Below are positions 19,663 through 30,710 of a stretch of DNA of 64,000 bases, piece after piece. Each line of letters opens with the position of its first letter. The first letter of the stretch is position 1. The notes under the pieces are model-generated. The model was not told where the DNA came from and made no database searches. It was given only the letters and a program-made list of their open reading frames with translations. A program made the translations under genes and the position numbers. The stretch is from Durusdinium trenchii (taxonomy: Eukaryota > Sar > Dinophyceae > Suessiales > Symbiodiniaceae). The stretch spans positions 327,540 to 391,539 of the forward strand of contig CAXAMN010027484.1 of NCBI GenBank assembly GCA_963970005.1, in the 5' to 3' direction.

Positions 19663-20690
19663 GTCCCGGGTATGTCATCTTGTCCTCTTGCGCCTTCTTG
19701 TCCTCCCCTTCCCGCGAGGAAAAGAAGGCCAAGAAAGGTGAGGTGGAGGCACTGCCCGCCCGGCGAAATCCGATGCTCTTCGCCAGCCATCTTCCACCGG
19801 GCCTGGACCGCCAGGCAACACAGGAGACTGAGATCGTGGATGCTGTCTCCGTGCGCGTGGTCAAGGTGGCAAACGAGGGCGGTGAAGGGGAAGGTGACTA
19901 TCCAAGGGATGGAAGAACATGAAGGTGAGAATTATGCTTGAGATGTTCCTTGTTGTTTGTGTGTTTTTTAACATGTTGTGAAAAGAGTTGCAGATGCACC
20001 TAATTATATAATGCATTCTCAAGAGTGTTGCTTTACCGGCACCACAAGCCATGTGTGTGTGTGTGTCATAGTCATAGTCATGTGTGTTTGGTCAAACTTT
20101 CGCATGAAAGCACAATACCGGGACATGCTCGCGGCATCTGAGCTACAAAAACCACGACTGAGCAAGTCCAAAACTGGAAACACATGTGCCAAAGAAATCC
20201 GTTTCATGCCAGCTTGTATCGAGTTGGATTGGCTTGGCCTGTAACCTTTATTATGGCGCTAGGATTTTATCCAGTATCCGGGGCTCGGCATTGAAAGAAA
20301 GCAAACCCCAAAAAGGATCAATGTTTACCTCAAAGGGAGTGAGGTAGCCACTGTCACAAGTGCTTGTGCTAGAGACCTCCCTACTCTCTCGAACACTCCA
20401 CCTGGTCCTCCACTAAGACTATCCCTGACGAGTGAAGGAAAGCGATCTAATTTCTATTGTGGTCTTCCGCTCAAGGACGTGTGCGTGCTCCATGTCAGCT
20501 TTGGGTATCCTAAAGGAACCAAAGCAAGGCACTGTGCACCAATCTTCAACCCTTAAATCGTTGTAATGATGCTGGATCCCCACAAAGCCACCTTAAAACC
20601 ACCTTCAAGCACCACGGCATTGAAAACGGTTCAGCTTTCCCCCCCCCTCACCGCCCTCACACTCCCTCCACCCGGCCCACGATCGTGTTT
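19663..20690. other. Non-coding stretch with weak ORFs
   Basis: Overlapping ORFs in several frames between 19663 and 19940 cannot be separated into a convincing gene. A short TG microsatellite lies at 20051-20066. No other feature is supported. Confidence 0.3.
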
Positions 20691-20695
20691 CCGCC

Positions 20696-20900
20696 GTGGG
20701 AGCGGCTTTCCGCGCCGCGGCCGGCGAGGACGACGAGGTGCACGGTACGGAGCACGTGCGGCCGGAAGACGTGACCATCGGCACGGACGACCTCCTGGGG
20801 GGGCGCGTCGTGGAGAAGGAGCTGCTTGGAAGGTCCGGTGACGGTGGTGAAGTGGTCAACCTGACGTTGCCAGAAAGACCCCGAACAAAGCACCCCAGGG
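20696..20900 (+). CDS. Possible GC-rich exon, unknown product
   Basis: The frame beginning GTG 20696 is acidic and regular (AAAGEDDEVHGTEHVRPEDV, then TIGTDDLLGGRVVEKELLG) and coincides with a sharp GC rise, as expected of a dinoflagellate exon. The ORF runs on to 21019 but looks less coding after about 20870. A competing frame is Arg/Gly-rich, which often signals a shadow. No family recognised. Confidence 0.25.
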
Positions 20901-21019
20901 TAACTGAGTATTTTCGGCCAGTTCCTCGGCCGAGTCCCCGATGGTCTGGGTGGGGAAAAATCCGGACGGCAGGTTCGGCGGTTATGGGATTCGCCGTGAC
21001 AGCGAGTTCGCTCGTGTGA

Positions 21020-21450
21020 GTGTCGTGCGAGGACGAGGGGTTCGGGATTTGGGGGAAGTGTGTTATGGACTGGGTCGAGTCTATAGTCTATAGAGCTGTG
21101 GAGGTCCATCTATGTCCGTCCTCTTGGAGGAGGGATGGATCGCGGAGCATGAGCCAACAGGAGGTGATATGGCCTGGCTTGCGGAAGTGAAATGTGGAGG
21201 GTAGGAGAAGGAAAGGTTAAAGGGAGGAGACTCGGTAAAGATCATGCCTTAGGCATCGAGCTATCTCCTGAGAAGGTGGTTGGGGTGGGTCAGCCCCTAG
21301 CTTCGATGTGCTTGGAGCATCTAGGAGCCGGGATTTTTCCAAGGGTTCGAACCTGAACCAACAGGACGGCATTTGTTCGCAGGACGGCATTGTTTTGCAG
21401 ATCGCGTGTTTTTCTCAAAAATGCTCCCAGCCCCTTTCTCGAATGTCTAT
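21020..21450. other. Non-coding
   Basis: No supported gene. Short direct repetition of AGGACGGCATTG-like sequence at 21362-21392. Confidence 0.25.
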
Positions 21451-21492
21451 CCCAGACACTCCATGTATGGAATATATGCTGGAGTGTTTGGG
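21451..21492 (+). repeat. Foldback repeat family B, copy 1
   Basis: CCCAGACACTCCATGTATGG is followed within 45 bases by GGAGTGTTTGGG, its imperfect reverse complement, forming a compact hairpin. The same left end recurs at 24.17, 28.0, 48.35 and 50.09 kb. Confidence 0.6.
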
Positions 21493-22479
21493 TATGTGTT
21501 CATGGTACGCACCTCCTTCCAAAACCCTGCATTGTCTGCAAACATCTCAGGAAGAAGGGAAGGAAGCGCGACAGCAGATGCTCAGAGACAGCTTATGACG
21601 ATCTGTTTTTTTGGTTGTGTGTGTGTGTTTGTGATTCCCAGAAGCGTCGCCGGCTGGCTGGCAGCTTCAAGATGATTTAAGTTCAGATCCTACAGGTTCT
21701 TGACTTATCCCTCTAAAAGTATAACCTGCTAGATGTGAGCATCGCACGTGTCATGACCCTTGATGTAAGGAGACACCGAATGAGGGGTTCGCCCTCTTTG
21801 AGCCCCAGAAAGCAGCCGATGGTGAATTCTGAGCCCAACCGCAGCGAAGCGTGGGTGGTGTCCGAAGTAAGAAAGGGGCTCGAGCTCCAAATCAATTCAA
21901 GACCTAAGTGGCTGGTTCAGCACACCCACAGCGCGCGCCGAGTCGTGGGCTTGTGCAAGCTAACGCATGAGCTTCTGAGGGAAAGCCAATTGGAGGGGCG
22001 AAGTGGGAAGGCCAATCATGGAGACTCGTGATGTGGGCCCCTGCATGTATTTGCAGCTTTTCAGCGCGGATTCTCATGCCATCCTTGCCACGACTGGGCT
22101 TTCTTTGCAGGGAAAGACGACCTGTGTTGACATGAGGCATGTTTGGCATCGCAGTTCCTATATGTCCTTCCATTGGTTTCCCCAGCTGCGAACAAGAGGG
22201 GCAGTCTTCGGTTCATCGATGTTTGGTCCTGTAGCACCAGGTCATACTCATGCCAGAAGAGTTCTTTTGCATCACATGATGTGAAAGGAGTGGAACTCCA
22301 AGAAATGGTTCAAGAAACGTACGACGACGCCCCTGTGCACATGAAAGCATCCAAGGCACCAAGTGCACTTGATCAACACCTGCGAAGGTCTCGGCTAGAA
22401 TAGCCAGCGACAAAAAGACATGGCGCATTATGGTGTTTTTTTAAAGTTTTTTTAAAATAGAATTGAATCTAAATTAATA

Positions 22480-22534
22480 GCTTCTTGTTACTACTAGTAA
22501 GGCACTTGTTACTACTAGCTTCTTGTTACTACCA
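22480..22534 (+). repeat. Short tandem repeat of CTTGTTACTACTA
   Basis: Three imperfect units of about 17-21 bases with the shared core CTTGTTACTAC, in AT-rich sequence. No coding role. Confidence 0.6.
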
Positions 22535-22691
22535 AGCTTGTTCGGCCTCACGCCGGGAGAGGCGGGCGCGACACGCCACATGCCCGTCCACATGCCGCTG
22601 GTTTCGCCAGCGGTGGTTTTTGCTCGAAGTGAATGAAACATCGATAAGCATCGAACTGCCTCCAAAGGTGGCTGCCCATTCACAAATAATG

Positions 22692-22770
22692 TAGACTCTT
22701 GAGGTACATAACCCCCCTTATGAAGAGGATGTCCAATTCAACTGGGGGGGGTAGGTACCTCAAGAGTCTA
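22692..22770 (+). repeat. Foldback repeat family C, copy 1
   Basis: TAGACTCTTGAGGTAC at the left is matched by GTACCTCAAGAGTCTA at the right: a perfect 16-bp terminal inverted repeat around a CCCCCC / GGGGGGGG-containing centre. Size and structure suit a MITE. A diverged relative lies at 23.2 kb. Confidence 0.75.
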
Positions 22771-22783
22771 AGTTATTCAACAT

Positions 22784-22990
22784 GTGTTTGTTTTTGAATG
22801 TGTGCCAGTGGGATCCGGTTCGGAAGGGGAGTCCGAGTCATCGCTGGTGCAGTTCTCCTATCCTCAGGTAGCCCACGCGGCGACGGCACTCAGCAGCTTG
22901 AACATGGCAGGTGAAGTGACTCTGAGGCCGGGCTTCTGTGATCTTCCGCCGACCCTCCATGGGACTGGCCGGGTGACTGGGCAACTACAT
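22784..22990 (+). CDS. Possible RRM-like exon
   Basis: The open frame contains SSLVQFSYPQVAHAATALSS followed by LNMAGEVTLRP, which resembles the RNP1-helix2-beta4 part of an RNA-recognition motif (V-x-F-S...A..A...LN...G). The upstream RNP2 half is not visible and would need another exon. A CAG at 22866-22868 falls inside the motif, so the exon limits are uncertain. A weak call from pattern alone. Confidence 0.25.
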
Positions 22991-23200
22991 GACGCGGCGG
23001 TTGGAGTTGTCGGGGTCAATGCGGCGGCGATGAGCTGAGTCCCATGGATGATCTGAGGTGTGGTGCCACCAAGGGAACAAAGGGGTCCGACACCCTCGGG
23101 GAGCTCATTCCCAGCATGTCACATTCCGAGTCTTTTTCGGCCAGTGACTCAGGGTGCCGAATTCGAAGGTCATGTGTCGACCGTGGCTTCTCCAACTGAA

Positions 23201-23294
23201 TGTAGACTCTTGAATGATACACCCCCTCAATTTGGATTGAACAACCTCTACATATGGGGGCGTTTATAATGAAATCAAAAGTCTACGGTCTACA
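23201..23294 (+). repeat. Foldback repeat family C, diverged copy 2
   Basis: Begins AATGTAGACTCTTGAATGAT and ends with AAAAGTCTACGGTCTACAT, an imperfect inverted repeat related to copy 1 at 22692. Confidence 0.5.
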
Positions 23295-23297
23295 TGA

Positions 23298-23326
23298 CAT
23301 TAATGATTAATCATTAATCATTAATG
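23298..23326. repeat. AT-rich near-palindrome
   Basis: A 29-base run of ATTAATGATTAATCATTAAT type repeats, directly abutting the previous foldback element. It is nearly self-complementary. Confidence 0.6.
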
Positions 23327-23329
23327 ACG

Positions 23330-25730
23330 CTTTCACTGTACCCAGCTTTCGGGCTGTGTGAGACATTGAAACTGGTCGTGGGGAAAGGGGCGATTCTCCT
23401 TTTCTCATGACTGTTCTTATTTTTCACATCACTCCATTGTTTCAAGACTGTGGATATTATGGTTGGACAAGTGATTGACCTTATAGCGTACGGCTGTATG
23501 TGTGTGTGAATATATATACATATATATAAAGATACACTTAATGTTCCCAACCTTTATACCTATCAGGCACAACAAAAAAACAGAGTTGGCGTTCTGCTTC
23601 CAAGCCACCTTCTCAAAGGAAGCCACGTGAACTGGTCGCTGAAATGCGACATGACACCCCAGCGCGCCGCCAGGGTTGGGACGATTGAGGAATCAGGATA
23701 CTCGCCCAAGCCTGAGTATCATCCTGTCGAGCTGTGGGGAGCGATCCGGAGCTGGAGGTCACCATATTTCATTCATGTTCTCCATTAAACAGGGTAGCCG
23801 GAACTCAGAGCTACAGGATCTACGCTCCCCAACCCAGACAGCTAGCTGGGAACTTTGGGCTCCCCTCAGCCTGGTTCGACCGAACTGGTGACCCAACTTG
23901 ACCTGCTGGGAACTGAGGTCTGTAAAGAGGGTTTGCCTTCAAGGGACTCCAACAGGTCACACGCAGGAGAAGGAAGGATCTGGAAGGCAATCAATGTACG
24001 TAAAATCTAACAACCCTCAGGTGTGGGGAAAAAACATACCAAATAATCCTTAAGGATCCACTGACCTCCTCAGAAGGTACGCCTGGGCCCGACCCAGGCG
24101 CCCTACATCAATAGTCTAAAATCACCTTCTCAGGTTCGGTGGCAGAGGATCCATAGGGTATTACCCATGCAGACACTCCATGTGAGGGGTCAATATAGGC
24201 ATATTGACAGACATGGAGTGTTTGGGCTATAACAAAACAATATCCCCGAAGAATGTGATGGGCAAGTCTGGACGTGACGCGAAGCCAAAGCTCCGTGCTT
24301 CGCGTGACATGAACTGACCAGCGGACTACATGCTTCGGGCGTAGCTGGACCCTTCTGACCAACACAGCCAGGCCTTCCTGGCCCAGTTGTAGGGCTGTGG
24401 CCTTTCCGCAGCCGTCAATATCGAGTGGGTAAGCTTTAACCTTTATCTTGGCGGGGGGGAAGAAGCAACCCCACTGAACAAGTAACAGGTCGAAAAGGGT
24501 ATTTTTCGGGACACGGCTCGGGAGTAGACAGACATCTGCATCCACATGCATACAGGTCCAGTCTGATCCAGTAGACCTGGTCCAGTCCACCTCACTGAGA
24601 GGTGTTTTTGTACGACGAACTCCACTTTTCATGAGGTTCCAGGAGACCCGTGAGACGGTGTGCCAAGGGCTTGGTGGCTACCGGGGGTGTTTGTGAACCA
24701 CCCCAAACAGGGTCCAAACAACACCCCGGAAAGGGGTCTCCTGGTTCCTGACCTGTATAGGCTGTATAGAAATAGGAGTGGTGACCAATGGTTTCCTCCA
24801 TCCGAAAGAAGTCTCCCCGTGTTTTCGTGCTCAGGGTGGGCTCGATCAAGCCAGACCATGGCGAGGAGCGCGGGATCATTGGACGGCCCATGAAATGATG
24901 GCCCCTGGACTGGACAAAATTCTAGGTGATGGTTTCGGATATATTTATGTTCAACCCTTACTTGGGGAGGATTGGGCCCTCTGACGAACTTTTCAAGTGG
25001 GTTGAAAACACCAACCAGAATTGTAAAGTGAAGATGTCAACCTCCCCTAGTTAACCCGTGCCCACAAAGCCTCGGAAAACTGCCCAACTTAGAAGAAGTA
25101 TTAGTTGCCGTAGTTGGACACTAGAACCCCCCCAAATAATCCGAGCCCACTGTGCTACTACTGCTGCTTCTACTACGCTCCCCTTAGCAGATTATTCAGG
25201 GGAGCTGGATCTTATGAGTGGTATATCTCGTACATTGACTTTGTTGACCTTCCACGTGCGACGTGTGGGGGGATTAATTTGTCCGGGGTTGCTATTGCTG
25301 GATTTGGTTGGGGGATGAATGCTGCTTGGGATGTTTTTTGGTTTCATCATTGCGCGAAGAAGGCTTCGTGCACCGGAATTTGGGGGTGCCCGCCCCATGA
25401 GGAAGTGCTACTTCAGGACTTTAGGGTATAGCCTTATAGAGTGCTAGTTCAGCGCGGATGGTTTGTTACGCCAGGTGGCCGTGGCACACCACTTTCGCGT
25501 TCGCACGCATCCAACTGATCAGTGATCCGCGGTGACTGATCGTGATCACCTTTGTCCCTCTAATTCTTGAAATCCATGTGACTTTGAGGTCGGATGTCTC
25601 CTTCCTCAGCTGCTCTAAGACCTCCTTCCTTAGCTGCTTGCGACTAGGGCATTCCTCCGCCTTTTTCCTCCTCGCTGCCCGAACGCCTCGCGCTGCCCGA
25701 AAAGCGCCCCGCCACTGTAGGACATCGCAT
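23330..25730. other. Intron or intergenic DNA with repeat remnants
   Basis: No convincing coding region. Contains TATATATA-rich sequence (23510-23530), family B copy 2 (24164-24227), partial family A arms around 24069-24140 and an open minus-strand frame that I rejected. Confidence 0.35.
24164..24227 (+). repeat. Foldback repeat family B, copy 2
   Basis: GCAGACACTCCATGTGAGG at the left and GACATGGAGTGTTTGGGC at the right form an inverted repeat of about 13 matching bases around a 35-base loop. Confidence 0.65.
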
Positions 25731-25732
25731 CA

Positions 25733-25822
25733 GTGGCCTCAATGGTGTGTGGGGCCTTCAACCACACCATTCCCCCGGTGGGCACCCGGGTGGTCTACCG
25801 CACCAGTGAGGCCTCCACCGCG
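25733..25822 (+). CDS. Putative cold-shock-domain exon, beta4 segment (unit 1)
   Basis: After CATCAG the frame reads VASMVCGAFNHTIPPVGTRV followed by VYRTSEAST. This aligns by eye with the corresponding segments at 27066 (VMPIACAAFGGKIPEVGTMV) and 33243 (GFQESLPAVGTRV). In cold-shock domains the loop after the RNP motifs leads into a PxVGTxVxF beta strand, which is what this segment resembles. The matching beta1-3 exon was not found upstream. The 3' splice site is not resolved and the open frame runs on through Arg-rich sequence. Confidence 0.45.
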
Positions 25823-25829
25823 CGGGCGA

Positions 25830-26500
25830 GAGACGCGCGCGGTTGTTGCTCGGCGTGTCGGATGACGAGCAGCGAGCGGCGGTTTCGGTGAGGTGAGCGG
25901 CGAGTGGCGAGCGGCTGCGGTTCGGTTCGGTTCGTGAGCTTTTTCCTGCGTTTGCAGGCGCAGACGTTGGATGGGAAAAAGGAAGTCATTGAGGTGATCC
26001 CGGAGGAGATGGGTGGAGATGGGGAGGAAATGGGAGGATGGTGCTGGCGCTGGGTGGACTGTCGAAAACGGAATGTTGAAGAAGAATCGTTCTGTAGCTG
26101 CTAGAGTAGCTGTGAGGTTTAGGAGCTTTTGGCCTAGGAGAAGGCGCCATCATGTGCCATCCATGAAATATTACATCTTTTTATTTCATCCTCTCCTTTT
26201 CTCCCATTCAAAGATCACAGTTGCATGATGTTGCATGATGTAGCCTGGGAACACCAAGGGGCGAATGTTCGCCGTTTTCGCGGCTCAGGATCATGACTTT
26301 CACGGCTCCATTGAGAAGGAGCTCGTCCGGGGGTGGAGAGGTTTTTTCCGACCGGCGCCTGGCTTGGAGGAGAGATTTGTAACCCCCCAGCTGGTCCGCA
26401 GCATCCGATGCTTCCAACCGTCGCTTCACACAGACCGATGATGAAGAAGTTAACCACACACAAGACTAGGCCACTCCCAATCACCAGTTCGTTTCATTTT
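25830..26500. other. Probable intron
   Basis: Contains a possible short exon at 25961-26000 (frame QTLDGKKEVIEVIPEEMG after TTTGCAG), which I cannot assign. Otherwise no supported feature. Confidence 0.3.
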
Positions 26501-26514
26501 CGACCACCTGCCTG

Positions 26515-26655
26515 GTGGTGTTGGAACATTGGGCACTCGGGGACTGCAGGACAACCAGAGCTTTGGCTTCATTGTCATGGATGGCCAGGATGAGAACGAT
26601 CGACTCTTCGTTTGGGTCACCGAGAACGGACGAACGGTGGGGAACGAATGCAGGC
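26515..26655 (+). CDS. Putative cold-shock-domain exon, beta1-3 segment (unit 2)
   Basis: The frame reads GTLGTRGLQDNQSFGFIVMD then GQDENDRLFVWV. The SFGFI and LFVW motifs correspond to the RNP1-like (GFGFI) and RNP2-like (VFVH) nucleic-acid-binding strands of cold-shock domains. The frame ends in TGA just after the motif, so a donor site must lie near 26640-26660. Two more exons completing the fold follow at 27066 and 28098. Cold-shock-domain proteins bind single-stranded RNA or DNA and are very abundant in dinoflagellate transcriptomes. Confidence 0.6.
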
Positions 26656-27065
26656 CGTGTCCTTCAACATCCCGCTGAGGGGCCAAAGCCTGGTGGTTCG
26701 GTAAAGACCACGAAAATCCAATGGTTGGAAGCCTTTATATAGGGAAATCCATGGGAATCCTTAGTCGAAATTGGTTCAAGAGGCCGTGTGATCACATGTG
26801 GTTTTCTTGCCGCACGGCAAGATCTTGTCTTCCATGTGGACTGAACTTGAGGCATCTTGAGGCTGTGGAGGAAGACTTTCAAACTTGTTATTTGACATGT
26901 TGGCCCCTAAGGAGTCTCAACCGTGCAGGTTGCAGGCAAACCAAACAGTCCAGTAGGGGTTTTGCTCGATTCCAGCTTGAGCATTTTCCAGCGAAAACCT
27001 TCAAACAACTGGAAACCTTCATGTTCAGCCGTGCCCCGCCGAAGCCCCAGCACACGGCACACCAG

Positions 27066-27172
27066 GTCATGCCAATTGCTTGCGCAGCCTTCGGCGGAAA
27101 GATACCTGAAGTGGGCACCATGGTGAAATTCAAGGCACGGTTTCGACCGGTGGGTGCAGAAAACATAAAAAA
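27066..27172 (+). CDS. Putative cold-shock-domain exon, beta4 segment (unit 2)
   Basis: Acceptor CACACCAG ends at 27065. The exon reads VMPIACAAFGGKIPEVGTMV then KFKARFRPVGAENI. It supplies the loop and fourth strand of the domain begun at 26515. The surrounding frame stays open well beyond, so the donor is uncertain. Confidence 0.6.
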
Positions 27173-27999
27173 AACACATGGTACTTCGCAGAAGCTGCGG
27201 TGGAAGAGGAGGTTTCTGCGCAAGTTCAGGGAGCAGAAGCTTGCATTCTTACTGACCAGATGTGGCTGGGTTAGACTGGGCCTGTCGTTTTTTTCCAGAG
27301 AGCATGCGGATTCCTTGGAGGGAAGGGGTGCTGCAGCTCGATTCAGTCAATTCGTTTGACCTCACAGCGAGGTCAAGCTCCAAACCCACACGTATTGTGA
27401 CAGACGCGACGACCTGTTCCAAACCCTACCCACGGAAAGTTGATGACCAGCAAAAACCTTTCTGAGGGTGATTGGAAAAACAAAACACTGTTTAATACTC
27501 TTCATACTTTTTTTATGACATGACCAGGTGGAAAAAGACAAGAGTTATATAATTATGATATAGTCATATTGTCATATAGTATATATAAATAAACGTGTGG
27601 CCATGAAACTTGGAAAGTGGCTGGCCTAGGGCCTTGGCTGGCGCCAGTCGCTTGCCGCACTACGTGACGCAACCGATGAGCTCGGCCGGCCGCTCGGTCC
27701 GTGGTTGTTGGGCCTCCCATGTGGGCCCAACGTCCAATCCGGACCGATCAAGCCAGATGGGTGAAGTGTCTTCAGTGTTCGCTCAGGGAGTGGTGGGACT
27801 CTTACAGAACAGTTGGGAGAAGGAATGGAAGAGTAGAGCTGGGTGACAAAAAATGACTTCATTGAAAACAACAACATATACCTGTAGGCAAACTGTTTAG
27901 GAGCTTGTTCCATAGTCCCGTTCATGAACAGAAAGAGAACAACCGAACATATATTCTTGACCAAACGTTTCTGGTCATGTCTTGTCCTGGAAGATCATA

Positions 28000-28072
28000 C
28001 CCAGACACTCCATCTATGGCCTATTTTCTTACCATTGGCGTGGTTCCCGGGGTCCATGTAGGATCCAGGTGC
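28000..28072 (+). repeat. Foldback repeat family B, copy 3 (partial)
   Basis: Starts CCCAGACACTCCATCTATGG; the right arm is degraded. It lies directly before the acceptor of the 28098 exon, so it is intronic. Confidence 0.45.
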
Positions 28073-28097
28073 GGCACTCTAACGGACCTCCCGGCAG

Positions 28098-28160
28098 GTG
28101 GTCATGGACGCGAAGACCGGCCGACCTCGGGCGGACTTCGTGCGGAGCCCCATGGATCGG
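28098..28160 (+). CDS. Putative cold-shock-domain exon, beta5 segment (unit 2)
   Basis: Acceptor CCGGCAG ends at 28097. The exon reads VVMDAKTGRPRADFVR, matching the last strand of a cold-shock domain (K-G-x-x-A-x-x-V). The same segment recurs at 48165, 51834 and 61639. The frame remains open to a TGA at 28362-28364, so this may be a longer, Arg-rich 3' exon rather than a short internal one. Confidence 0.6.
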
Positions 28161-28504
28161 CCCTTTCGGGCGTTTTGGGGTTCCACAGAACTGGAGAGAC
28201 GACCAAAGAGGCGTTTTGGAGCACCCAAAGAAGTCAGTGACATCGGCCCAAGGAAGCGCAAGAAGATCCTTGGTTCACCTGAAACGACTCCAGCCCCCCC
28301 ACTCTTTGTGACCGACAGGAGGTCACCAAGCAGACTGAAGTCTAAGTACCCTTTGACTCACTGACATGGAAGTGGAGGTCACCCCCGGGTAGTCCTCCCA
28401 GGGCCCGTGCCATCGGCTTGATTGTGTGATCTGTTCGTCGACGAGTGTGTTTTTGGGTCCGCATCCACTTCAGAAGAACAATTAATGCACACCATATCAA
28501 ATGG

Positions 28505-28597
28505 ACTGACTGGTGCTTAGTAAGGAATAAGAGAATGGATCCTAAGGTATCTATAGTGAGGGGTCATTCCCTCATTCCCCACTAAGTACCAGTCAGT
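28505..28597 (+). repeat. 93-bp foldback element with 17-bp terminal inverted repeats
   Basis: Left end ACTGACTGGTGCTTAGT and right end ACTAAGTACCAGTCAGT are reverse complements with one mismatch. No ORF inside. Structure and size suit a MITE. Confidence 0.75.
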
Positions 28598-28602
28598 GGA
28601 CT

Positions 28603-29240
28603 ACCGCGCGGTAGTTGTGTCCTAACATGTTTTAAGATAACAGGGCTTTGACCCGAAGCCTGAAGCCTTCACCGAACCAAATCGGGTCGAGGAGGGAGGA
28701 AGCGCTTTGTGCAGGTGGGGGGTGCTGAGAACAGCAACAAAAGCACACCTTATAACACTCCTTGACACCGGACCGGAATGTCCGGGGCCACGCCGTAACC
28801 AGGGCAAACCCTGGTCAGGACCTCGGTTTACTGGACTTGCGCATGCCCCCTCTCCCCCCCAACAAAAGAAGTATAACCCAAAAACACTACTCTCCAGGAC
28901 CTCTCAAGTGACCAAACTTCAGGACTGATCAGTGACCAAACTTCAGACCTCTTCGTGACCTTCCAGACCTGTTCGTGATCTCAAGGACAGTCATGGTACG
29001 TTTTCAGGTCTGGCTGACTAAGGTTTTCAGGACCAGGTCTTCCTGGACCGACTCAGGTTTTAGATCTGCAGTGACATGTGATCGCCACGACTCGTCGAAG
29101 TCACAGAAACCACGCGAGATCAAAGGCTATTGATGATTTATGTTTTTATGCTGATAGGAATCCCTCCACTCGGAGCTCTAGGTATCATACGTTTTAACTT
29201 GTTTTAACATGATGTCTTTAACATATATTATATATGTTTA
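28603..29240. other. Non-coding
   Basis: A CTACCGCGCGGTAG palindrome lies at 28602-28615. Repeated short GACCAAACTTCAGGACT-type sequence occurs at 28909-28960. No gene supported. Confidence 0.35.
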
Positions 29241-29245
29241 TATTA

Positions 29246-29294
29246 AATACATACATACATACATACCTACGTACGTACATACATACATACATAG
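29246..29294 (+). repeat. CATA/CGTA tetranucleotide microsatellite
   Basis: A run of ACAT units with some ACGT variants immediately precedes the retroelement-like fragment. The same tetranucleotide forms the tail on the other side. Confidence 0.8.
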
Positions 29295-29299
29295 TGGGT

Positions 29300-30087
29300 A
29301 CCAATGCCAGACCTGTCACACAAGGGTACATCAAGCCCTCACCGTTGAGGTCATCGAAGAGCACCTCCAACAAGACTGTGCACTCCTGACACATGAGGCT
29401 CCAGAACCAGATCTCCGACCAGACAAACCAGTCGGGCAAAAGCTCACCAGAGCCGCTGCCATCAAAAGACTGCTGGAGACACAGCAGCAACACCCACAGG
29501 CAGCTGATGAGCACACCTTCCAAGAGACGACCGGGTACCTCAAGTGCACTAAGTGCAACTTGTCCACCCACAAACGAACAAATGAAGACAACTTCCAGGC
29601 GTTCATCCACAGCCGATGCATCGATGAGCAGTATGACAAGCCACATGGGGGGCACACCACACATGCCCTATGGCAAAAGGGCAAAGCAATCCGATGTGTG
29701 AACTGTGGTACCAACAGCCACTTGGACGCCGAAGACAGGGCGATTCTGACCAAAGCATTGACTAAAGAATGCCAAGGCAACACACAGCGATCACCTACTC
29801 TCATCCAGCTTTTCAACACCCAGGCACAGGGTACTCAAGGCACCCCAGGCACGGACAGCCAGAAGGCACCTTCAACGGGCCATGAACCCCAGCCACCACG
29901 TGCCAAGGCACCTCCAACAGCAGCCCTGCAGCCTGAACTGTCACCACCAGCTCCCAAGAAACTGAGATTCTCCACGGACACACCTCTTCTAGAGGCAGCT
30001 CCACAGGCCATGACACCCAGCCCTGAGCAAGCCGAGGAAGAACCCGACGGAGAAGGTGACCCTGTGGTCCACGTTGACTTCTTTTGA
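29300..30087 (+). CDS. C-terminal part of a retroelement-like protein with three zinc-finger-like motifs (5' partial)
   Basis: The open frame starts in the CATA repeat (29209), but sensible protein begins near 29300. Three similar units are visible: CQTCHTRVHQALTVEVIEEH...C, LKCTKCNLSTHKRTNED...C and IRCVNCGTNSHLDAEDR...C, each with C-x2-C, a His/Lys patch and a distal Cys about 20 residues later. A Pro/Ala/Gln-rich tail follows and ends PVVHVDFF at TGA 30085-30087. Such fingers would bind nucleic acid. No catalytic domain is present. It could also be a host gene fragment. Confidence 0.45.
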
Positions 30088-30214
30088 GCTGAGCGGAGGG
30101 TAGCAAGAAGCCACGGCCAAAACGGCCACCAACGACAGAAGAGCAGCACAACTTTAGGAGAAACAAAATACATACATACATACATACATACATACATACA
30201 TACATACATACATA

Positions 30215-30224
30215 NNNNNNNNNN
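30215..30224. other. Assembly gap (10 N)
   Basis: Ten N lie inside the CATA microsatellite. The true repeat length is unknown. Confidence 0.98.
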
Positions 30225-30636
30225 CATACATACATACATACATACATACATACATACATACATACATACATTTGTGTGTGTTGTATCGTCATATAACTCT
30301 TCCAGTGCGTGCTTCTCACAGCTGCTCCTTCTCCTTTCACTCGAGGTCCGACCAATCCAGGGCCGAGCTTCGCCAGGCGCGTTTCGCCTGGCCCGCGCAC
30401 AGGTTTCGCCTGATGTCCTTTGATGTGCTGTTAACATCTTTTAATAGATGTCACCCTGTTTCAGGTGGGAAAGATGTATAAAGATGGCGTTCTCCAACAT
30501 CTTCTAACCAGATACCCTCCATCCAAATATGGAAGTGTAGAAGACTGATTTCGTCGTTTGTGACGCCTTGGCGCTGTTGGAGAGGTTTTTCCGGTGAAAT
30601 GCACCAAAACAGGTGGCAGGAGTTGTTCTTCCGCAG

Positions 30637-30710
30637 GTGTTGCACCTGGCATGGGTGCACCTGGCATGAGTGCACCTGGCATGGGTGCCATCCCGTGTGA
30701 GCCCAAGCAG
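30637..30710 (+). CDS. Possible exon with APGMG tandem repeat
   Basis: After an acceptor-like CTTCCGCAG the frame reads VAPGMGAPGMSAPGMGAIPC. It is encoded by three near-identical 15-base units (30643-30687). Low-complexity Pro/Gly/Met repeats suit a linker in an RNA-binding protein, but the exon is not tied to a gene. Confidence 0.3.

Larger units (their letters stand above)
29297..30270 (+). mobile_element. Probable 5'-truncated non-LTR retrotransposon 3' end with (CATA)n tail
   Basis: A coding fragment with repeated zinc-finger-like motifs is followed by 80 bases of UTR and then a long CATA microsatellite (30169-30270). Short tandem repeats at the 3' end are typical of some non-LTR elements. 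The same repeat flanks the 5' side, so the element may have inserted into, or been primed on, a CATA tract. The reverse transcriptase is absent, as expected for 5' truncation. Assignment is by structure only. Confidence 0.4.

Noticed and set aside
24108..24632. Minus-strand ORF of 174 codons with an IDGCGKATAL stretch resembling a P-loop
   Set aside because: The motif lacks the proper Gly/Lys-Thr spacing, no other kinase motifs follow, and the ORF runs through a family B foldback repeat, so it is not a gene.
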